The notes under the pieces are model-generated. The model saw nothing but the letters and a program-made list of their open reading frames with translations. It made no database searches and was not told where the DNA came from. A program made the translations under genes and the position numbers. Shown piece after piece: positions 43,719-53,154 of a stretch of 64,000 nt of DNA. The stretch comes from Brachyspira hampsonii 30446. GTDB lineage: Bacteria; Spirochaetota; Brachyspiria; Brachyspirales; Brachyspiraceae. The stretch's first letter is position 1. Each line of letters opens with the position of its first letter. The stretch is from positions 1,247,470 through 1,311,469 of the forward strand of contig NZ_JH994111.1 of NCBI RefSeq assembly GCF_000316195.1, in the 5' to 3' direction.

Positions 43719-44852
43719 ATGGCTACAAAAATTAAAGTATTAGCTATTGATGATAGCGCACTAATTAGACAGTTACTTACTAAAATTGTAAACTCAGATC
43801 CTGCTTTAGAAATGGTGGGAACTGCTGCAAATCCAATTCTAGCTGAAAATAAGGTAAAAAATCTTAAACCGGACATTATTACTTTGGATATAGAAATGCC
43901 TGAAATGGACGGTATTACTTATCTTAAAAAACTTATGCTTAATAACCCTATCCCTGTAATAATGTTTAGTTCGCTTTTGGATAAACATAGAGAATTGGCT
44001 TTAGATGCATTAAATATAGGTGCTTTTGATTATGTTATAAAACCATCTGCTAATGTTAGAGATGGTGTTGAAGAACTAGCTACAGATTTAGTTGAAAAAA
44101 TTAAAAATGCTTATGCAAACAGAGCTAAATTCTATAGAAAACATGGTGTTACTATGCCTACTGATACGACTCCTACAGTAGAAAGAACACCTATCAGCTT
44201 GGAAGCTCCTAAAACCGCTGGATTTAAAGTTTATCAAAAAAATACTGCTGATATTATTCTTCCTCTTACACCTTCAAGAGAAACTCCTATGGATAAAATT
44301 ATTCTTATAGGTTCTTCTACAGGGGGTACAGAAGCTTTAATAGAATGCTTAAAAAATGTTACTCCATCTGCTCCGCCTATAGTTATTGCTCAGCATATGC
44401 CTGAACATTTTACTACTTCTTTTGCTAAGAGATTAAATAGTATTCTAAAAATTGATGTTGCTGAATCTGAAGACGGTATGAGTATAGGAAGAGGTCAGGC
44501 TGTACTTGCAAGAGGTGCTAAACATACTATGATTAAGGTTAAAGGCGGTAAATATTATATAGAAGTTAGAGACGGAGAGCCTGTTACGAGACATAAACCT
44601 TCTGTAGATGTACTTTTCAGAAGCGGTGCTGTTTATGCTAAAAACAAAGCTATAGGAATTATACTTACTGGTATGGGTGATGACGGTGCTAATGGTATGA
44701 AAGAAATGAAAGATGCCGGTGCTTATAATATAGCTCAAAATGAAGAAACTTGTACTGTATTTGGTATGCCTAGAGAAGCAATAGCTAGAGGCGGTGTTGA
44801 TGAAGTGCTTCCTTTAGATAAAATATTGGCTGCGGCTTTGAAAAGAGTATAA
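43719..44852 (+). CDS. cheB: Chemotaxis methylesterase/response regulator CheB
   Basis: The 377-residue protein joins a receiver domain (Asp11/12 and phosphoacceptor Asp57 in LDIEMPEMDG) by a 50-residue linker to a methylesterase domain with the catalytic Ser200 (IGSSTGGTEAL), His226 (IAQHMPEHFT) and the GMGDDGANGM aspartate. It removes methyl groups from receptors when phosphorylated by CheA. It precedes the nucleotidyltransferase-like gene by eight bases. Confidence 0.95.
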   Translation: MATKIKVLAIDDSALIRQLLTKIVNSDPALEMVGTAANPILAENKVKNLKPDIITLDIEMPEMDGITYLKKLMLNNPIPVIMFSSLLDKHRELALDALNIGAFDYVIKPSANVRDGVEELATDLVEKIKNAYANRAKFYRKHGVTMPTDTTPTVERTPISLEAPKTAGFKVYQKNTADIILPLTPSRETPMDKIILIGSSTGGTEALIECLKNVTPSAPPIVIAQHMPEHFTTSFAKRLNSILKIDVAESEDGMSIGRGQAVLARGAKHTMIKVKGGKYYIEVRDGEPVTRHKPSVDVLFRSGAVYAKNKAIGIILTGMGDDGANGMKEMKDAGAYNIAQNEETCTVFGMPREAIARGGVDEVLPLDKILAAALKRV

Positions 44853-44860
44853 ATTAAAAA

Positions 44861-45670
44861 ATGAAAGAATATATAGATTTATATGATTATATAAATAAAT
44901 GGGTAAGCAGTTCTACAGCTTACCCATACTATAAAATAGAAAAAAAGTTGGATTTTATATCTAAATTAATATCATCTCATAAGCAGTTTAACAATATTTC
45001 TATTATTCCAACTGGTTCAAAACGAAATAGAACAGATGTAACTTACATGGAATATCTTAATGTTTTTTTAATATTAGATGATAATGCATCTGATACTAGA
45101 AAATTCAAATCTTCTATTTTGGAATTAATTAAAAATGATGACTTATATTCAAATAAAGTTAATGACACATCATCATCTTTGATTCTAGAATATGAAAATG
45201 AAAAAATTGTATTAATACCATCATTTAAAAATTTGGATAATAATGTTGAAGGTGCTTTGGTTACAGATAGTAATGAAAAAAATGAAATTTTCTATCCAAA
45301 ATTAGATAATAAAAATTTTGATAAAAAAGAACATAACTGCGGATCCAATTTTATTAATTTAATAAAAATATTTAAACATATATTCCTTACTTTCTCTTCT
45401 GAAATTAAACATATTAATGAACTTACTCCGCCTATAATAGAAGCACTTATATGGAATTTGCCTGATGAATACTTTAACTTCAATAATTATGATGATGCTA
45501 TATTAAAGACTATTGAATATATTTATGAAAGAATTGCAAGCAGTGATTATATGTCGCTTTCTGAAATTAATGATATAAAAGTTTTGTTTTCAGCTAGAAA
45601 TAATATAGATAGAAAAGAATTATTAAAAGCATTATACAAATTAAAACAATTAATACATGAAAACTTGTAA
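44861..45670 (+). CDS. Nucleotidyltransferase-fold (OAS/CD-NTase-like) protein, catalytic acids apparently lost
   Basis: The 269-residue product shows the pattern of a Pol-beta-type nucleotidyltransferase: a helix, IIPTGSKRNRT (Gly52-Ser53), a strand MEYLNVFLILDD, then SLILEYENEKIVLIPSFKN where the third acidic strand would lie, FYPKLDNKNF, and a helical C-terminus with FINLIKIFKHI and PPIIEALIWNLPDEYF, close to the OAS/CD-NTase helical core. The two acids expected as DhD read Glu64 and Leu66, and the third position lacks Asp, so catalysis is doubtful. It begins eight bases after cheB with a weak ribosome site, so it is probably co-expressed with chemotaxis genes. Function unknown. Confidence 0.55.
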   Translation: MKEYIDLYDYINKWVSSSTAYPYYKIEKKLDFISKLISSHKQFNNISIIPTGSKRNRTDVTYMEYLNVFLILDDNASDTRKFKSSILELIKNDDLYSNKVNDTSSSLILEYENEKIVLIPSFKNLDNNVEGALVTDSNEKNEIFYPKLDNKNFDKKEHNCGSNFINLIKIFKHIFLTFSSEIKHINELTPPIIEALIWNLPDEYFNFNNYDDAILKTIEYIYERIASSDYMSLSEINDIKVLFSARNNIDRKELLKALYKLKQLIHENL

Positions 45671-45707
45671 AATTCTTATTTTTTTCTTATAACTCTTAAT
45701 AGTAATA

Positions 45708-45735
45708 TTGAATTAATTTAAAGTAATGATATAAT
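45708..45735 (+). promoter_or_regulatory. Promoter of the type III glutamine synthetase gene
   Basis: TTGAAT and a perfect TATAAT are 16 bp apart. The predicted start is about 40 bases before the ATG at 45783, leaving room for AGGAG. Confidence 0.65.
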
Positions 45736-45782
45736 ATTGTATTATAATTTTTATAATAAATTTCTTAGGAGAAATATATAAA

Positions 45783-47870
45783 ATGAAAAAAATACCAGAA
45801 ATTTTTGGTAGTATGGTTTTTAATGATAATGTTATGAAGGATAAACTCCCTAAAGACATTTACAAAAAACTTATAAAAACCATAAAAAATGGAGAGCGTT
45901 TAAATTTAGAAGTTGCTAATGTAGTAGCTCATGCTATGAAAGAATGGGCTATAGAAAAAGGGGCTACTCATTTTACTCATTGGTTTCAGCCTATGACCGG
46001 TGTAACTGCAGAAAAACATACCAGCTTTATAGCTCAAACAGATGACGGTGCAACTCGTATGGAGTTTACCGGTAAAGAATTAGTTCAAAGCGAGCCAGAT
46101 GCTTCTAGTTTTCCTTCAGGAGGATTAAGAGCTACATTTGAGGCTAGAGGATATACAGCATGGGATCCTACTTCTTATGCTTTCATTAAAGATGATACTT
46201 TATGCATACCTAGTGCTTTTTGTTCTTACAGCGGAGAATCATTAGATAAAAAGACTCCCCTACTTCGTTCAATGCAGGTTATAGAAAAGGAAGCAAAAAG
46301 AATATTAAAATTATTCGGTCATAATAATGTTAATAGAGTATTTACTACTGTTGGTGCTGAACAGGAATATTTTTTAATAGACAGAGAACTATATTTACAA
46401 AGACCTGATTTAAGATACTGTAAAAGAACATTGTTTGGTGCCTGTCCTCCTAAAGGTCAGGAATTAGAAGATCATTATTTCGGTGCTATTAAACCTAGAG
46501 TGCTTGCCTTTATGAAGGAACTTGATATTGAGCTTTGGAAACTAGGTATAGTTGCTAAAACAGAGCATAATGAGGTAGCTCCTGGCCAATATGAATTAGC
46601 TCCGGAGTTTACTATTACAAATATGGCAACAGATCAAAACCAAATTACAATGGAGCTTATGAAAGTAATAGCTGAAAAACATAATTTAGCTTGTATACTT
46701 CATGAAAAACCTTTTTCAGGTGTAAATGGAAGTGGTAAACATAATAATTGGTCTATAGCAACAGATACAGGAATGAATCTATTAGATCCTACAGACAATC
46801 CTGCTAAAAATAAACAGTTTTTGCTATTTTTAGTAGCAATAATTAAAGCCATTGATGAATATCAGGACTTGCTTAGAGTTACAACTGCAAGTGCAAGCAA
46901 TGATCATAGACTTGGTGCTTCTGAGGCTCCGCCTGCTATCATATCAATGTTCCTTGGCGATGAATTAACTGAAGTGCTTGAATCTATGGAACATTCTAAA
47001 GATTATGAGGGAAAGGGAAAGGTTGAAATGGAAATGGGAGTTAATTCTTTAGCAAGACTCACTAAAGATTCTACTGACAGAAACAGAACTTCTCCTTTAG
47101 CATTTACAGGAAACAAATTTGAATTTAGAATGGTAGGCTCAAGTCTCTCAGTATCAGGACCTAATATAATATTAAATACTATAGTTGCCGAAGCTTTATC
47201 ACAGTTTGCTGATATATTAGAAAAGTCTTCAAATTTTGAAAAAGATTTAGATGAACTTATAAGAGATACTATTAAAAAACATAAAAGAATAATTTATAAT
47301 GGAAATAATTATTCTGATGAATGGGTAAAAGAAGCTGAAAAAAGAGGATTATTTAATCTAAAAACAACTCCAGAAGCATTACCTCATTTTATATCTCAAA
47401 AAAATATAGATGTATTAACAAAACATAAAGTACTAACAGAAGCTGAAATACATTCAAGATATGAAATAGGAATGGAAGAGTATGTTAAAGAAATTAATAT
47501 AGAAGCTCTTACATTAATAGATATGGTCTATAAGCATATACTCCCTTCTTCTATAGAATACAGCGGAGAACTTGCGAATATTGCTGATAAGAAAAATAAT
47601 TTAAAAGTAAATTTTGATGTTGAAAGCGATTTAATTAATAAACTTAATAAACTTATTTCAGATTTATACGGTAAATTGGCAAAATTAGAAGAATACATTG
47701 CAGAAGGTAAAAAAATTACAGATGTTTCAAAATATGCTAATTTTTCAAGAGATAAAATATTTGCATGTTTAGAAGATATGAGAGTTACAATAGATGAATT
47801 AGAAAGAACGGTTTCTAAAAAATATTGGAAACTTCCAACTTACGGAGATATGCTTTATAGTTTATCATAA
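45783..47870 (+). CDS. glnN: Type III glutamine synthetase
   Basis: The enzyme makes glutamine from glutamate, ammonia and ATP. At 695 residues it matches the large hexameric/dodecameric GSIII class (about 700) rather than GSI. Seen are [19 protein letters not shown] near residue 64, [43 protein letters not shown] and [20 protein letters not shown], all typical of GlnN. AGGAG is eleven bases before ATG. It is monocistronic, with its own promoter and a terminator after it. Confidence 0.95.
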   Translation: MKKIPEIFGSMVFNDNVMKDKLPKDIYKKLIKTIKNGERLNLEVANVVAHAMKEWAIEKGATHFTHWFQPMTGVTAEKHTSFIAQTDDGATRMEFTGKELVQSEPDASSFPSGGLRATFEARGYTAWDPTSYAFIKDDTLCIPSAFCSYSGESLDKKTPLLRSMQVIEKEAKRILKLFGHNNVNRVFTTVGAEQEYFLIDRELYLQRPDLRYCKRTLFGACPPKGQELEDHYFGAIKPRVLAFMKELDIELWKLGIVAKTEHNEVAPGQYELAPEFTITNMATDQNQITMELMKVIAEKHNLACILHEKPFSGVNGSGKHNNWSIATDTGMNLLDPTDNPAKNKQFLLFLVAIIKAIDEYQDLLRVTTASASNDHRLGASEAPPAIISMFLGDELTEVLESMEHSKDYEGKGKVEMEMGVNSLARLTKDSTDRNRTSPLAFTGNKFEFRMVGSSLSVSGPNIILNTIVAEALSQFADILEKSSNFEKDLDELIRDTIKKHKRIIYNGNNYSDEWVKEAEKRGLFNLKTTPEALPHFISQKNIDVLTKHKVLTEAEIHSRYEIGMEEYVKEINIEALTLIDMVYKHILPSSIEYSGELANIADKKNNLKVNFDVESDLINKLNKLISDLYGKLAKLEEYIAEGKKITDVSKYANFSRDKIFACLEDMRVTIDELERTVSKKYWKLPTYGDMLYSLS

Positions 47871-47887
47871 ATAGTAAGTTAAATAAT

Positions 47888-47918
47888 AAAAGCAGGTATA
47901 AATTATTTACCTGCTTTT
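47888..47918. terminator. Bidirectional terminator between glnN and the WYL gene
   Basis: AAAAGCAGGTA (47888-47898) pairs with TACCTGCTTTT (47908-47918), flanked by A and T runs on both strands, between two convergent genes. Confidence 0.85.
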
Positions 47919-47945
47919 ATTATATTTTTGTAATATAAATTCTTT

Positions 47946-48965
47946 TTATTCACTTTGCATTACAGATAAAGCATTATTCAAATGTTCTATAAACTCTTTA
48001 TTAAATTTTTCTGGTGATATTATTTTAAAAGAACCTAACCAAGGACTTAAAAATATTCTTAGTTCTGTAAAAGATGAAAAATCAAAATTAACTATTATAG
48101 AACCATCTTCTAATGTCTTTTTTATTTTTTGATTGAATCCGTAATCTCTATTTTTAAAATAATGAGCAACATCCGAATTAAAACAAATAGTAGTTTTTGT
48201 TAATTCATTATCACTCCAATATATACTTCTTTTTTTCTCTATTAATTTTATCAATTTTTCTCTATTATTAATTCTGTTTTTATATTCTTTATAATATTCT
48301 TCTTTTTCTTTATTGCTATTAAATTTTAATTTCTGCATTACTTCTATATTAGATATGCTAGTTATAGAATAAGTTTTTATCTTTTTATATTTCTTATCAT
48401 AAGCAACTAAATACCATATACCCTGAAAATAATAAATAAGATATGCTATAGCCTTAACTTTATAATTAATATTACTGCTTTGAATATAATAATCAAAACT
48501 TATATCATTTAAATCTTTAACACATGAAAGTAATTTTTCTATACTTTCACTATCCCCTGATATATTATTTATCTCATTATTTGAAATTACAATAACATCA
48601 TAATAATCATCATCTATATTTTGAGGTAATAATTTAGATATTGTTGAATGAGGTATAAAAGATAAATTTGAACTTACCTTTTTTATAAATACAGAAAATA
48701 GTATATCTACATTTTTTTTAAGATTATCATTATCAAAATTAAAGCCTCTTTTTAATTTCTTTAAATCTTCCTTTTTTAAAGTATATCTATCATTTTCTAA
48801 AATAAGCTCTATTTGTAAATATAGCTGTATTTCTTCTATATCCCTTTGAAATGTTCTTAAAGAAATTTTATTCTGATACATAAATTTATTTTTATCTACT
48901 AACCCATCTAACATCAATGAAGTATATAATTCAAATAACCTTTCAAATTTCTTTTTATCTGACAT
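47946..48965 (-). CDS. WYL-domain transcription regulator
   Basis: The 339-residue protein has an N-terminal winged helix-turn-helix (MYQNKISLRTFQRDIEEIQL) of the DeoR/YafY type and a WYL domain around residue 180 (YFQGIWYLVAYDKKYKKIKT, YSITSISNIEVM). A C-terminal WCX extension (IVNFDFSSFTELRIFLSPWL, GSFKIISPEKF) follows. WYL domains bind nucleic-acid or nucleotide ligands and often control stress or defence genes. No defence genes are nearby; its target may be itself or the two genes upstream on the same strand, 14 bp away. Confidence 0.88.
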   Translation of the reverse strand: MSDKKKFERLFELYTSLMLDGLVDKNKFMYQNKISLRTFQRDIEEIQLYLQIELILENDRYTLKKEDLKKLKRGFNFDNDNLKKNVDILFSVFIKKVSSNLSFIPHSTISKLLPQNIDDDYYDVIVISNNEINNISGDSESIEKLLSCVKDLNDISFDYYIQSSNINYKVKAIAYLIYYFQGIWYLVAYDKKYKKIKTYSITSISNIEVMQKLKFNSNKEKEEYYKEYKNRINNREKLIKLIEKKRSIYWSDNELTKTTICFNSDVAHYFKNRDYGFNQKIKKTLEDGSIIVNFDFSSFTELRIFLSPWLGSFKIISPEKFNKEFIEHLNNALSVMQSE

Positions 48966-48979
48966 ATATAATACCCTTT

Positions 48980-50107
48980 TTAAAATACACTATGTACAAA
49001 TTCTTTAACGGCATTACCATTAATATTAAACTGTTCATTATTTATAGTAAAATATCCGTCCAATACTCCTTTAGCAGTTTCCATATCTATCTTATTGAAA
49101 CCACCAAAAGAATCGTATAAATAATTTCCTGTAACTGTAAATACAAAACTGAATCCTTCTTCTTTAGAATAATAATCTATAACATCTTTATATTCATGCG
49201 ATTCAAAATTTTTATATACATACCATTTTTTATTAAATAGAAATTTAATAATTTTTGAATTCTGTGATTCAGGTTTAGAATCATAAATAAATACCGGAAT
49301 AGGCTCTGTGTTATAAGAAGTATAAACTAAAGCAGCTGTAATATTATGAGTGTATCTCGAAGGATTTCTTCCAACTGTATTAATAGCTATAACTGAACTC
49401 GTATCGGTTATAGCATTTTCACTTCCCGGAACAACTAAATATCCTCTAGGAATACCATAATAAAATGCTGTATATAATGCTCTATTATATTTCCAATTTA
49501 CCATAGAGGCTGTAAAATTAGTAAACTTAAATGAATACTCAGAATTAATCAAATTGCTTATAAAGGATTTTACATTTATCTTAGTATTATAAAAACTTGG
49601 AATTTCAATATTGAATTCGCCGACATTTTTTCTAAATTGAGCTCTTACAAAATTATCATAAAAATCTAAAAAATCTTTTTCCTTTTCTTTTATAATAAAA
49701 GACTGAGAATCTCCATCAAGTATATTAAAAGCATAGTAAGAAAAATATCTCTTTAGTCCATATTTATAAAGTTTCCAAAATATTATATGATTATCATGAA
49801 ATAAATATAAATATAAATTTTCTACCATATCCTCATTTATATGTATAGATTTTGGAATACTAGTAAAATCTCCTGTATAATATATCCCATTATTATTAGT
49901 AATAGAGACTGTATTAGCATCAAGTAAAGGAGTGTCATTTCTCATATATGATTTTGAAGGAACTATCCTATAATTAATATGCACAAAAATAATTACAAAT
50001 AATAAAATGAATATAAGAGCTGCTATAATAAAAATATATTTTTTTATATAGCTAGAAGAATATTCATAATAATTATCGTTTGCTATAAGCCTCTTTTTTA
50101 TACGCAT
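48980..50107 (-). CDS. Single-pass membrane protein of unknown function
   Basis: The 375-residue product has one strong hydrophobic segment near residues 25-46 (YIFIIAALIFILLFVIIFVH), preceded by a basic stretch, so the remaining 330 residues are predicted to face the periplasm. The mature part shows no family I recognise. It is rich in aromatic residues (YLYLFHDNHIIFWKLYKYG, WKYNRALYTAFYYG). It overlaps the preceding DUF1385 gene by ten bases and lies ahead of the WYL gene, so the three probably form an operon. Confidence 0.65.
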   Translation of the reverse strand: MRIKKRLIANDNYYEYSSSYIKKYIFIIAALIFILLFVIIFVHINYRIVPSKSYMRNDTPLLDANTVSITNNNGIYYTGDFTSIPKSIHINEDMVENLYLYLFHDNHIIFWKLYKYGLKRYFSYYAFNILDGDSQSFIIKEKEKDFLDFYDNFVRAQFRKNVGEFNIEIPSFYNTKINVKSFISNLINSEYSFKFTNFTASMVNWKYNRALYTAFYYGIPRGYLVVPGSENAITDTSSVIAINTVGRNPSRYTHNITAALVYTSYNTEPIPVFIYDSKPESQNSKIIKFLFNKKWYVYKNFESHEYKDVIDYYSKEEGFSFVFTVTGNYLYDSFGGFNKIDMETAKGVLDGYFTINNEQFNINGNAVKEFVHSVF

Positions 50108-51162
50108 AATCTTTCTTCTGCTGTGTTATCATTATTTTCCAAGACTTTTTTCATATCAGCCTGTACTTCTTCTTCAGTTCTTTTTTCGATTGATGTATCT
50201 AAAAGTTTAGATAAAGCAAATAATGCTACTTCTATTTCATCATCTTGAGGTCTTCTAGTAGTTATTTTTTGAAGAGCTAAACCCGGAAGTATAGCAAGTC
50301 TCATAAGAGGAAAATTATAAAATTTAAATCCTAATTTTAGTATTTCATAAGATATACCAGAAACTATAGGAAGTAAAATTATATTGATAGCAAGCACAGT
50401 TAAATTTCCAACTATTTTAAGCGGAGTATATGAAGCATATATATATGTATATACAAAATAGCTTGTAAACATATAAAGCAGAATTGAAACTGTTAATACT
50501 AAAAACATAAATGTAGTACCGCATCTAGGGTGTATAGTAGTATAATCTCTTATATTTCCTGAATCAGGATCTAATCCATGTTCATAAGCATTAACAACCA
50601 TGTGTTCTGCACCATGATATTCAAACACTCTTTTTATATCTTTAAAAAATGATATTACAAGAAGATATAAAACAAATATAGATAATTTTATGCATCCTCT
50701 CACTAGATTAAATACAATAAAATTACTTTTTTCATCTATTCCTATAAACGTAGTTATAAAATAAGGCAAAGCGATAAAAAGCCCCACTGCAAATGCCAAA
50801 GATACTAACATACTCAAAGTCATAGCTATGCTTTCACTTTTTTCTGATTTAGGCTTATTATCTTTTTTATTGTTTTCTTCTTCAATACCTGCAGTATTTG
50901 CAGAAAATACCAAAGTTTTATATCCCAATTTCATCATATCTACAAAATTAACTACTCCTCTTATAAAAGGCATTTTAGTTAATTTATTCTTATTTTCAGG
51001 AATAGCAGCTTTAATAAAATCTATTTGTTTATCGGGCTTTCTAACAGCAACCACATAATGGCTTTTATTTCTAAGCATTATACCTTCGATAACCGCCTGC
51101 CCGCCTACTCCTTCCTTAATTCTATTTTCATCTAATTTTTTACTCAAAATATGTATCCTCAT
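50098..51162 (-). CDS. DUF1385 family membrane protein (YqhQ-like)
   Basis: The 354-residue protein starts with GVGGQAVIEGIMLRNKSHYV and contains FEYHGAEHMVVNAYEHG and HPRCGTTFMFLVLTVSILL, the hallmarks of DUF1385, with conserved His, Glu and Cys that look like metal ligands next to four or five hydrophobic segments. The function of the family is unknown. The start is open to doubt: the ATG at 51162 has no ribosome site, but codons 2-3 form AGGAT placed seven bases before an in-frame TTG at 51147, which would give MSKKLDENRIKEG. Confidence 0.82.
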   Translation of the reverse strand: MRIHILSKKLDENRIKEGVGGQAVIEGIMLRNKSHYVVAVRKPDKQIDFIKAAIPENKNKLTKMPFIRGVVNFVDMMKLGYKTLVFSANTAGIEEENNKKDNKPKSEKSESIAMTLSMLVSLAFAVGLFIALPYFITTFIGIDEKSNFIVFNLVRGCIKLSIFVLYLLVISFFKDIKRVFEYHGAEHMVVNAYEHGLDPDSGNIRDYTTIHPRCGTTFMFLVLTVSILLYMFTSYFVYTYIYASYTPLKIVGNLTVLAINIILLPIVSGISYEILKLGFKFYNFPLMRLAILPGLALQKITTRRPQDDEIEVALFALSKLLDTSIEKRTEEEVQADMKKVLENNDNTAEERLCV

Positions 51163-51230
51163 TTATTTTTAATATTAAAGTAAAGTATATAATATACTAA
51201 ATGCAATATTCTTTCAAGTATAAAAAAATC

Positions 51231-51258
51231 TTGAATTTATCAAAATAATTCATATATT
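51231..51258 (+). promoter_or_regulatory. Promoter close to the lipoprotein start
   Basis: TTGAAT and TATATT are 16 bp apart, which puts the predicted transcript start at about 51265, one base before the ATG. No ribosome site exists upstream. Confidence 0.5.
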
Positions 51259-51265
51259 GTATAGT

Positions 51266-51673
51266 ATGAAATATATATTAATTGTTTTATCTATATTAAT
51301 TTTTATATCATGTAAAAGCACAAATACTCAAATGGCAGCTATACCAGAAGAAATACATAATAAGGAAACAACTTCTTTACCTAAAGCCATTACATTGAGA
51401 GATAGGGCTGGATATTATAAGAGCAAAAGTCCTTATTTTACATTTAATGTGGATTTAAAAGAAAATGGATATGCTAATGTAGTATTAAAAGGCTGGATGG
51501 TTTATAGGGGCATTGTAAAGGTTGGAGACCCTAATTCTGAAGCTAAAAAATTTAGATTAGATATAGACAATATAACTTATGTAATACTAGAGTTTAAAGA
51601 TTTAGAAAATGCTAAAGCCTCTGTTATATTAAAAAATGTTGTTCAGCAAGTTCTTGATATGGATAAAATTTAA
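51266..51673 (+). CDS. Small lipoprotein, unknown function
   Basis: The 135-residue protein begins with a lipoprotein signal, MKYILIVLSILIFISC, with Cys16 as the lipidated residue; spirochaete lipoboxes are relaxed, so FISC is acceptable. The mature part (SPYFTFNVDLKENGYANVVL, KFRLDIDNITYVILEFKDLE) has beta-strand character and no family I know. I start at ATG 51266; a TTG nine bases upstream lies inside the -10 box. The transcript may be leaderless. It stands alone between the divergent DUF1385 gene and the MFS gene. Confidence 0.75.
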   Translation: MKYILIVLSILIFISCKSTNTQMAAIPEEIHNKETTSLPKAITLRDRAGYYKSKSPYFTFNVDLKENGYANVVLKGWMVYRGIVKVGDPNSEAKKFRLDIDNITYVILEFKDLENAKASVILKNVVQQVLDMDKI

Positions 51674-51700
51674 TATTTTATATTTTTCTAATAAATAAAT

Positions 51701-51728
51701 TTGACAAACTAATAATTTTAACTATATT
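51701..51728 (+). promoter_or_regulatory. Promoter of the MFS/isomerase operon
   Basis: A perfect TTGACA lies 16 bp from TATATT. The predicted start at about 51735 gives a leader of some 130 bases that contains the heptamer array and a small ORF. Confidence 0.7.
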
Positions 51729-51750
51729 AAATAATATAGGATTATTATTT

Positions 51751-51849
51751 ATGTTCAACAGTCAACAGTCAACAGTCAACAGTCAACAGTCAACAGTCAA
51801 CAGTCATACAAAATCAAATATTATTTCAGATAAATACAATTTATCATAA
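51751..51849 (+). CDS. Possible 32-codon upstream ORF containing the heptamer array
   Basis: ATG at 51751 follows AGGAT by eight bases, a usable ribosome site. The frame runs through the seven heptamers, encoding repeated NSQQSTV, and stops with TAA at 51847-51849, 15 bases before the MFS ATG. It could be a leader peptide whose translation, or whose frame after repeat-number change, affects the downstream gene. Because seven is not divisible by three, adding or losing one unit moves the stop. Whether it is translated is not shown. Confidence 0.35.
   Translation: MFNSQQSTVNSQQSTVNSHTKSNIISDKYNLS
51755..51803. repeat. Seven tandem TCAACAG heptamers
   Basis: Seven perfect copies of TCAACAG span 49 bp with no interruption, in the leader between the promoter at 51.7 kb and the MFS gene. 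Perfect short tandem arrays of this kind are prone to slipped-strand changes. Confidence 0.95.
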
Positions 51850-51864
51850 AAATAAGGAGTACTT

Positions 51865-53154
51865 ATGTCAAAAGAAGAAAAAGCTGTAAAAAATAGTTTT
51901 AAGAAATGGTTCACATTTTGTGTTCTAGTTTTTGGAGGCGGAACGGTATTTAAATTGTCATCGTTAAAAGATGCATTTTATGTACCTATGCAGGAATTTA
52001 TGAATTTAACTCATACACAAATAGGATTTGCTTTATCTGTTTACGGACTCGTACAAACCATAGGTAATTTCTTTTCTATTTACATATCTGATAGATTTTC
52101 AAAAAGAATATTAATACCTATTGGACTTATTGGTGTTGGTTTGGTAGGATTATATATGTCCACATTTCCGCCATATTACGGCATATTGATTTCTTGGGGA
52201 TTATTATCATTATTTGGTGAAGTTATATATTGGCCTGTATTATTAAAATCTGTAAGATTATTGGGTGATAGCAGCGAACAAGGAAGATTATTTAGCTTCT
52301 TAGAAGCTGGAAGAGGTATTGTGGATGTAGTTATTGCTTATAGTGCTTTAGGTGTATTTACATTGTTAGGTTCTGGTTCTGCAGGATTAAGAGGCGGTAT
52401 AATATTCTTCTCTGCTGCTGTTATACTAGCTGGTATATTGTCATATATATTATTAGAAGATGATGTTGTAAAATTAGAAGATGAAAGCGGAAATAAAGTT
52501 TCAAGAGATAAAGTAGCTATGCAAGGTGTTATAAAAGCAGTAAAAAGTTTAGAAATTTGGGTAGTTTCATTAACAATATTTAGTGTATATTCTGTATATT
52601 GCGGTTTAACTTATTTTATACCTTTCCTTAAAGATATATACAGCATACCTGTGGCTTTAGTTGGTGCTTATGGTGTAATAAATCAATATGGATTAAAAAT
52701 TGTAGGAGGCCCTATAGGCGGTGTATTATCAGATAAAGTGTTCCACTCACCTACTAAATATTTAAGATTTGCATTTTTATTATCTGCTATTGCAATAATA
52801 GGTTTTACATTTATTCCTCATGGACAATTTAATCCTTACATAGGTATGGTTCTTACATTAAGTTATGGTGCTATAATATTTTCTATGAGAGCAGTATTTT
52901 TTGCCCCTATTGATGAAGTAAAAGTACCTAAAGAAATATCAGGTGCTGCTATGTCTATAGCTTGTATATTTGGATATTCTCCTCAAATGTTTGCTTTTAC
53001 ATTGTACGGTAATATATTAGATAATAATCCGGGATTTGCTGGATATAGAATAGTATTTTTTATAATGGCAGGTTTTTCAGTACTTGGAATATTAATATCT
53101 AGTTTACTTTTGTCAATGATTAAAAGAAAAGAAAAATTAGGAGTTCAAGAATGA
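51865..53154 (+). CDS. Major facilitator superfamily transporter
   Basis: The 429-residue inner-membrane protein has about twelve hydrophobic segments in two halves. GLVQTIGNFFSIYISDRFSK holds the loop 2-3 MFS motif (the G-x3-D-R pattern), and GGPIGGVLSDKVFHSPTKYL is its counterpart in the second half. It resembles sugar-phosphate or organic-acid MFS permeases. The gene for a sugar isomerase-like enzyme overlaps its stop by four bases, suggesting uptake of a sugar or sugar acid used by that enzyme. AAGGAG stands six bases before ATG. Confidence 0.88.
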   Translation: MSKEEKAVKNSFKKWFTFCVLVFGGGTVFKLSSLKDAFYVPMQEFMNLTHTQIGFALSVYGLVQTIGNFFSIYISDRFSKRILIPIGLIGVGLVGLYMSTFPPYYGILISWGLLSLFGEVIYWPVLLKSVRLLGDSSEQGRLFSFLEAGRGIVDVVIAYSALGVFTLLGSGSAGLRGGIIFFSAAVILAGILSYILLEDDVVKLEDESGNKVSRDKVAMQGVIKAVKSLEIWVVSLTIFSVYSVYCGLTYFIPFLKDIYSIPVALVGAYGVINQYGLKIVGGPIGGVLSDKVFHSPTKYLRFAFLLSAIAIIGFTFIPHGQFNPYIGMVLTLSYGAIIFSMRAVFFAPIDEVKVPKEISGAAMSIACIFGYSPQMFAFTLYGNILDNNPGFAGYRIVFFIMAGFSVLGILISSLLLSMIKRKEKLGVQE

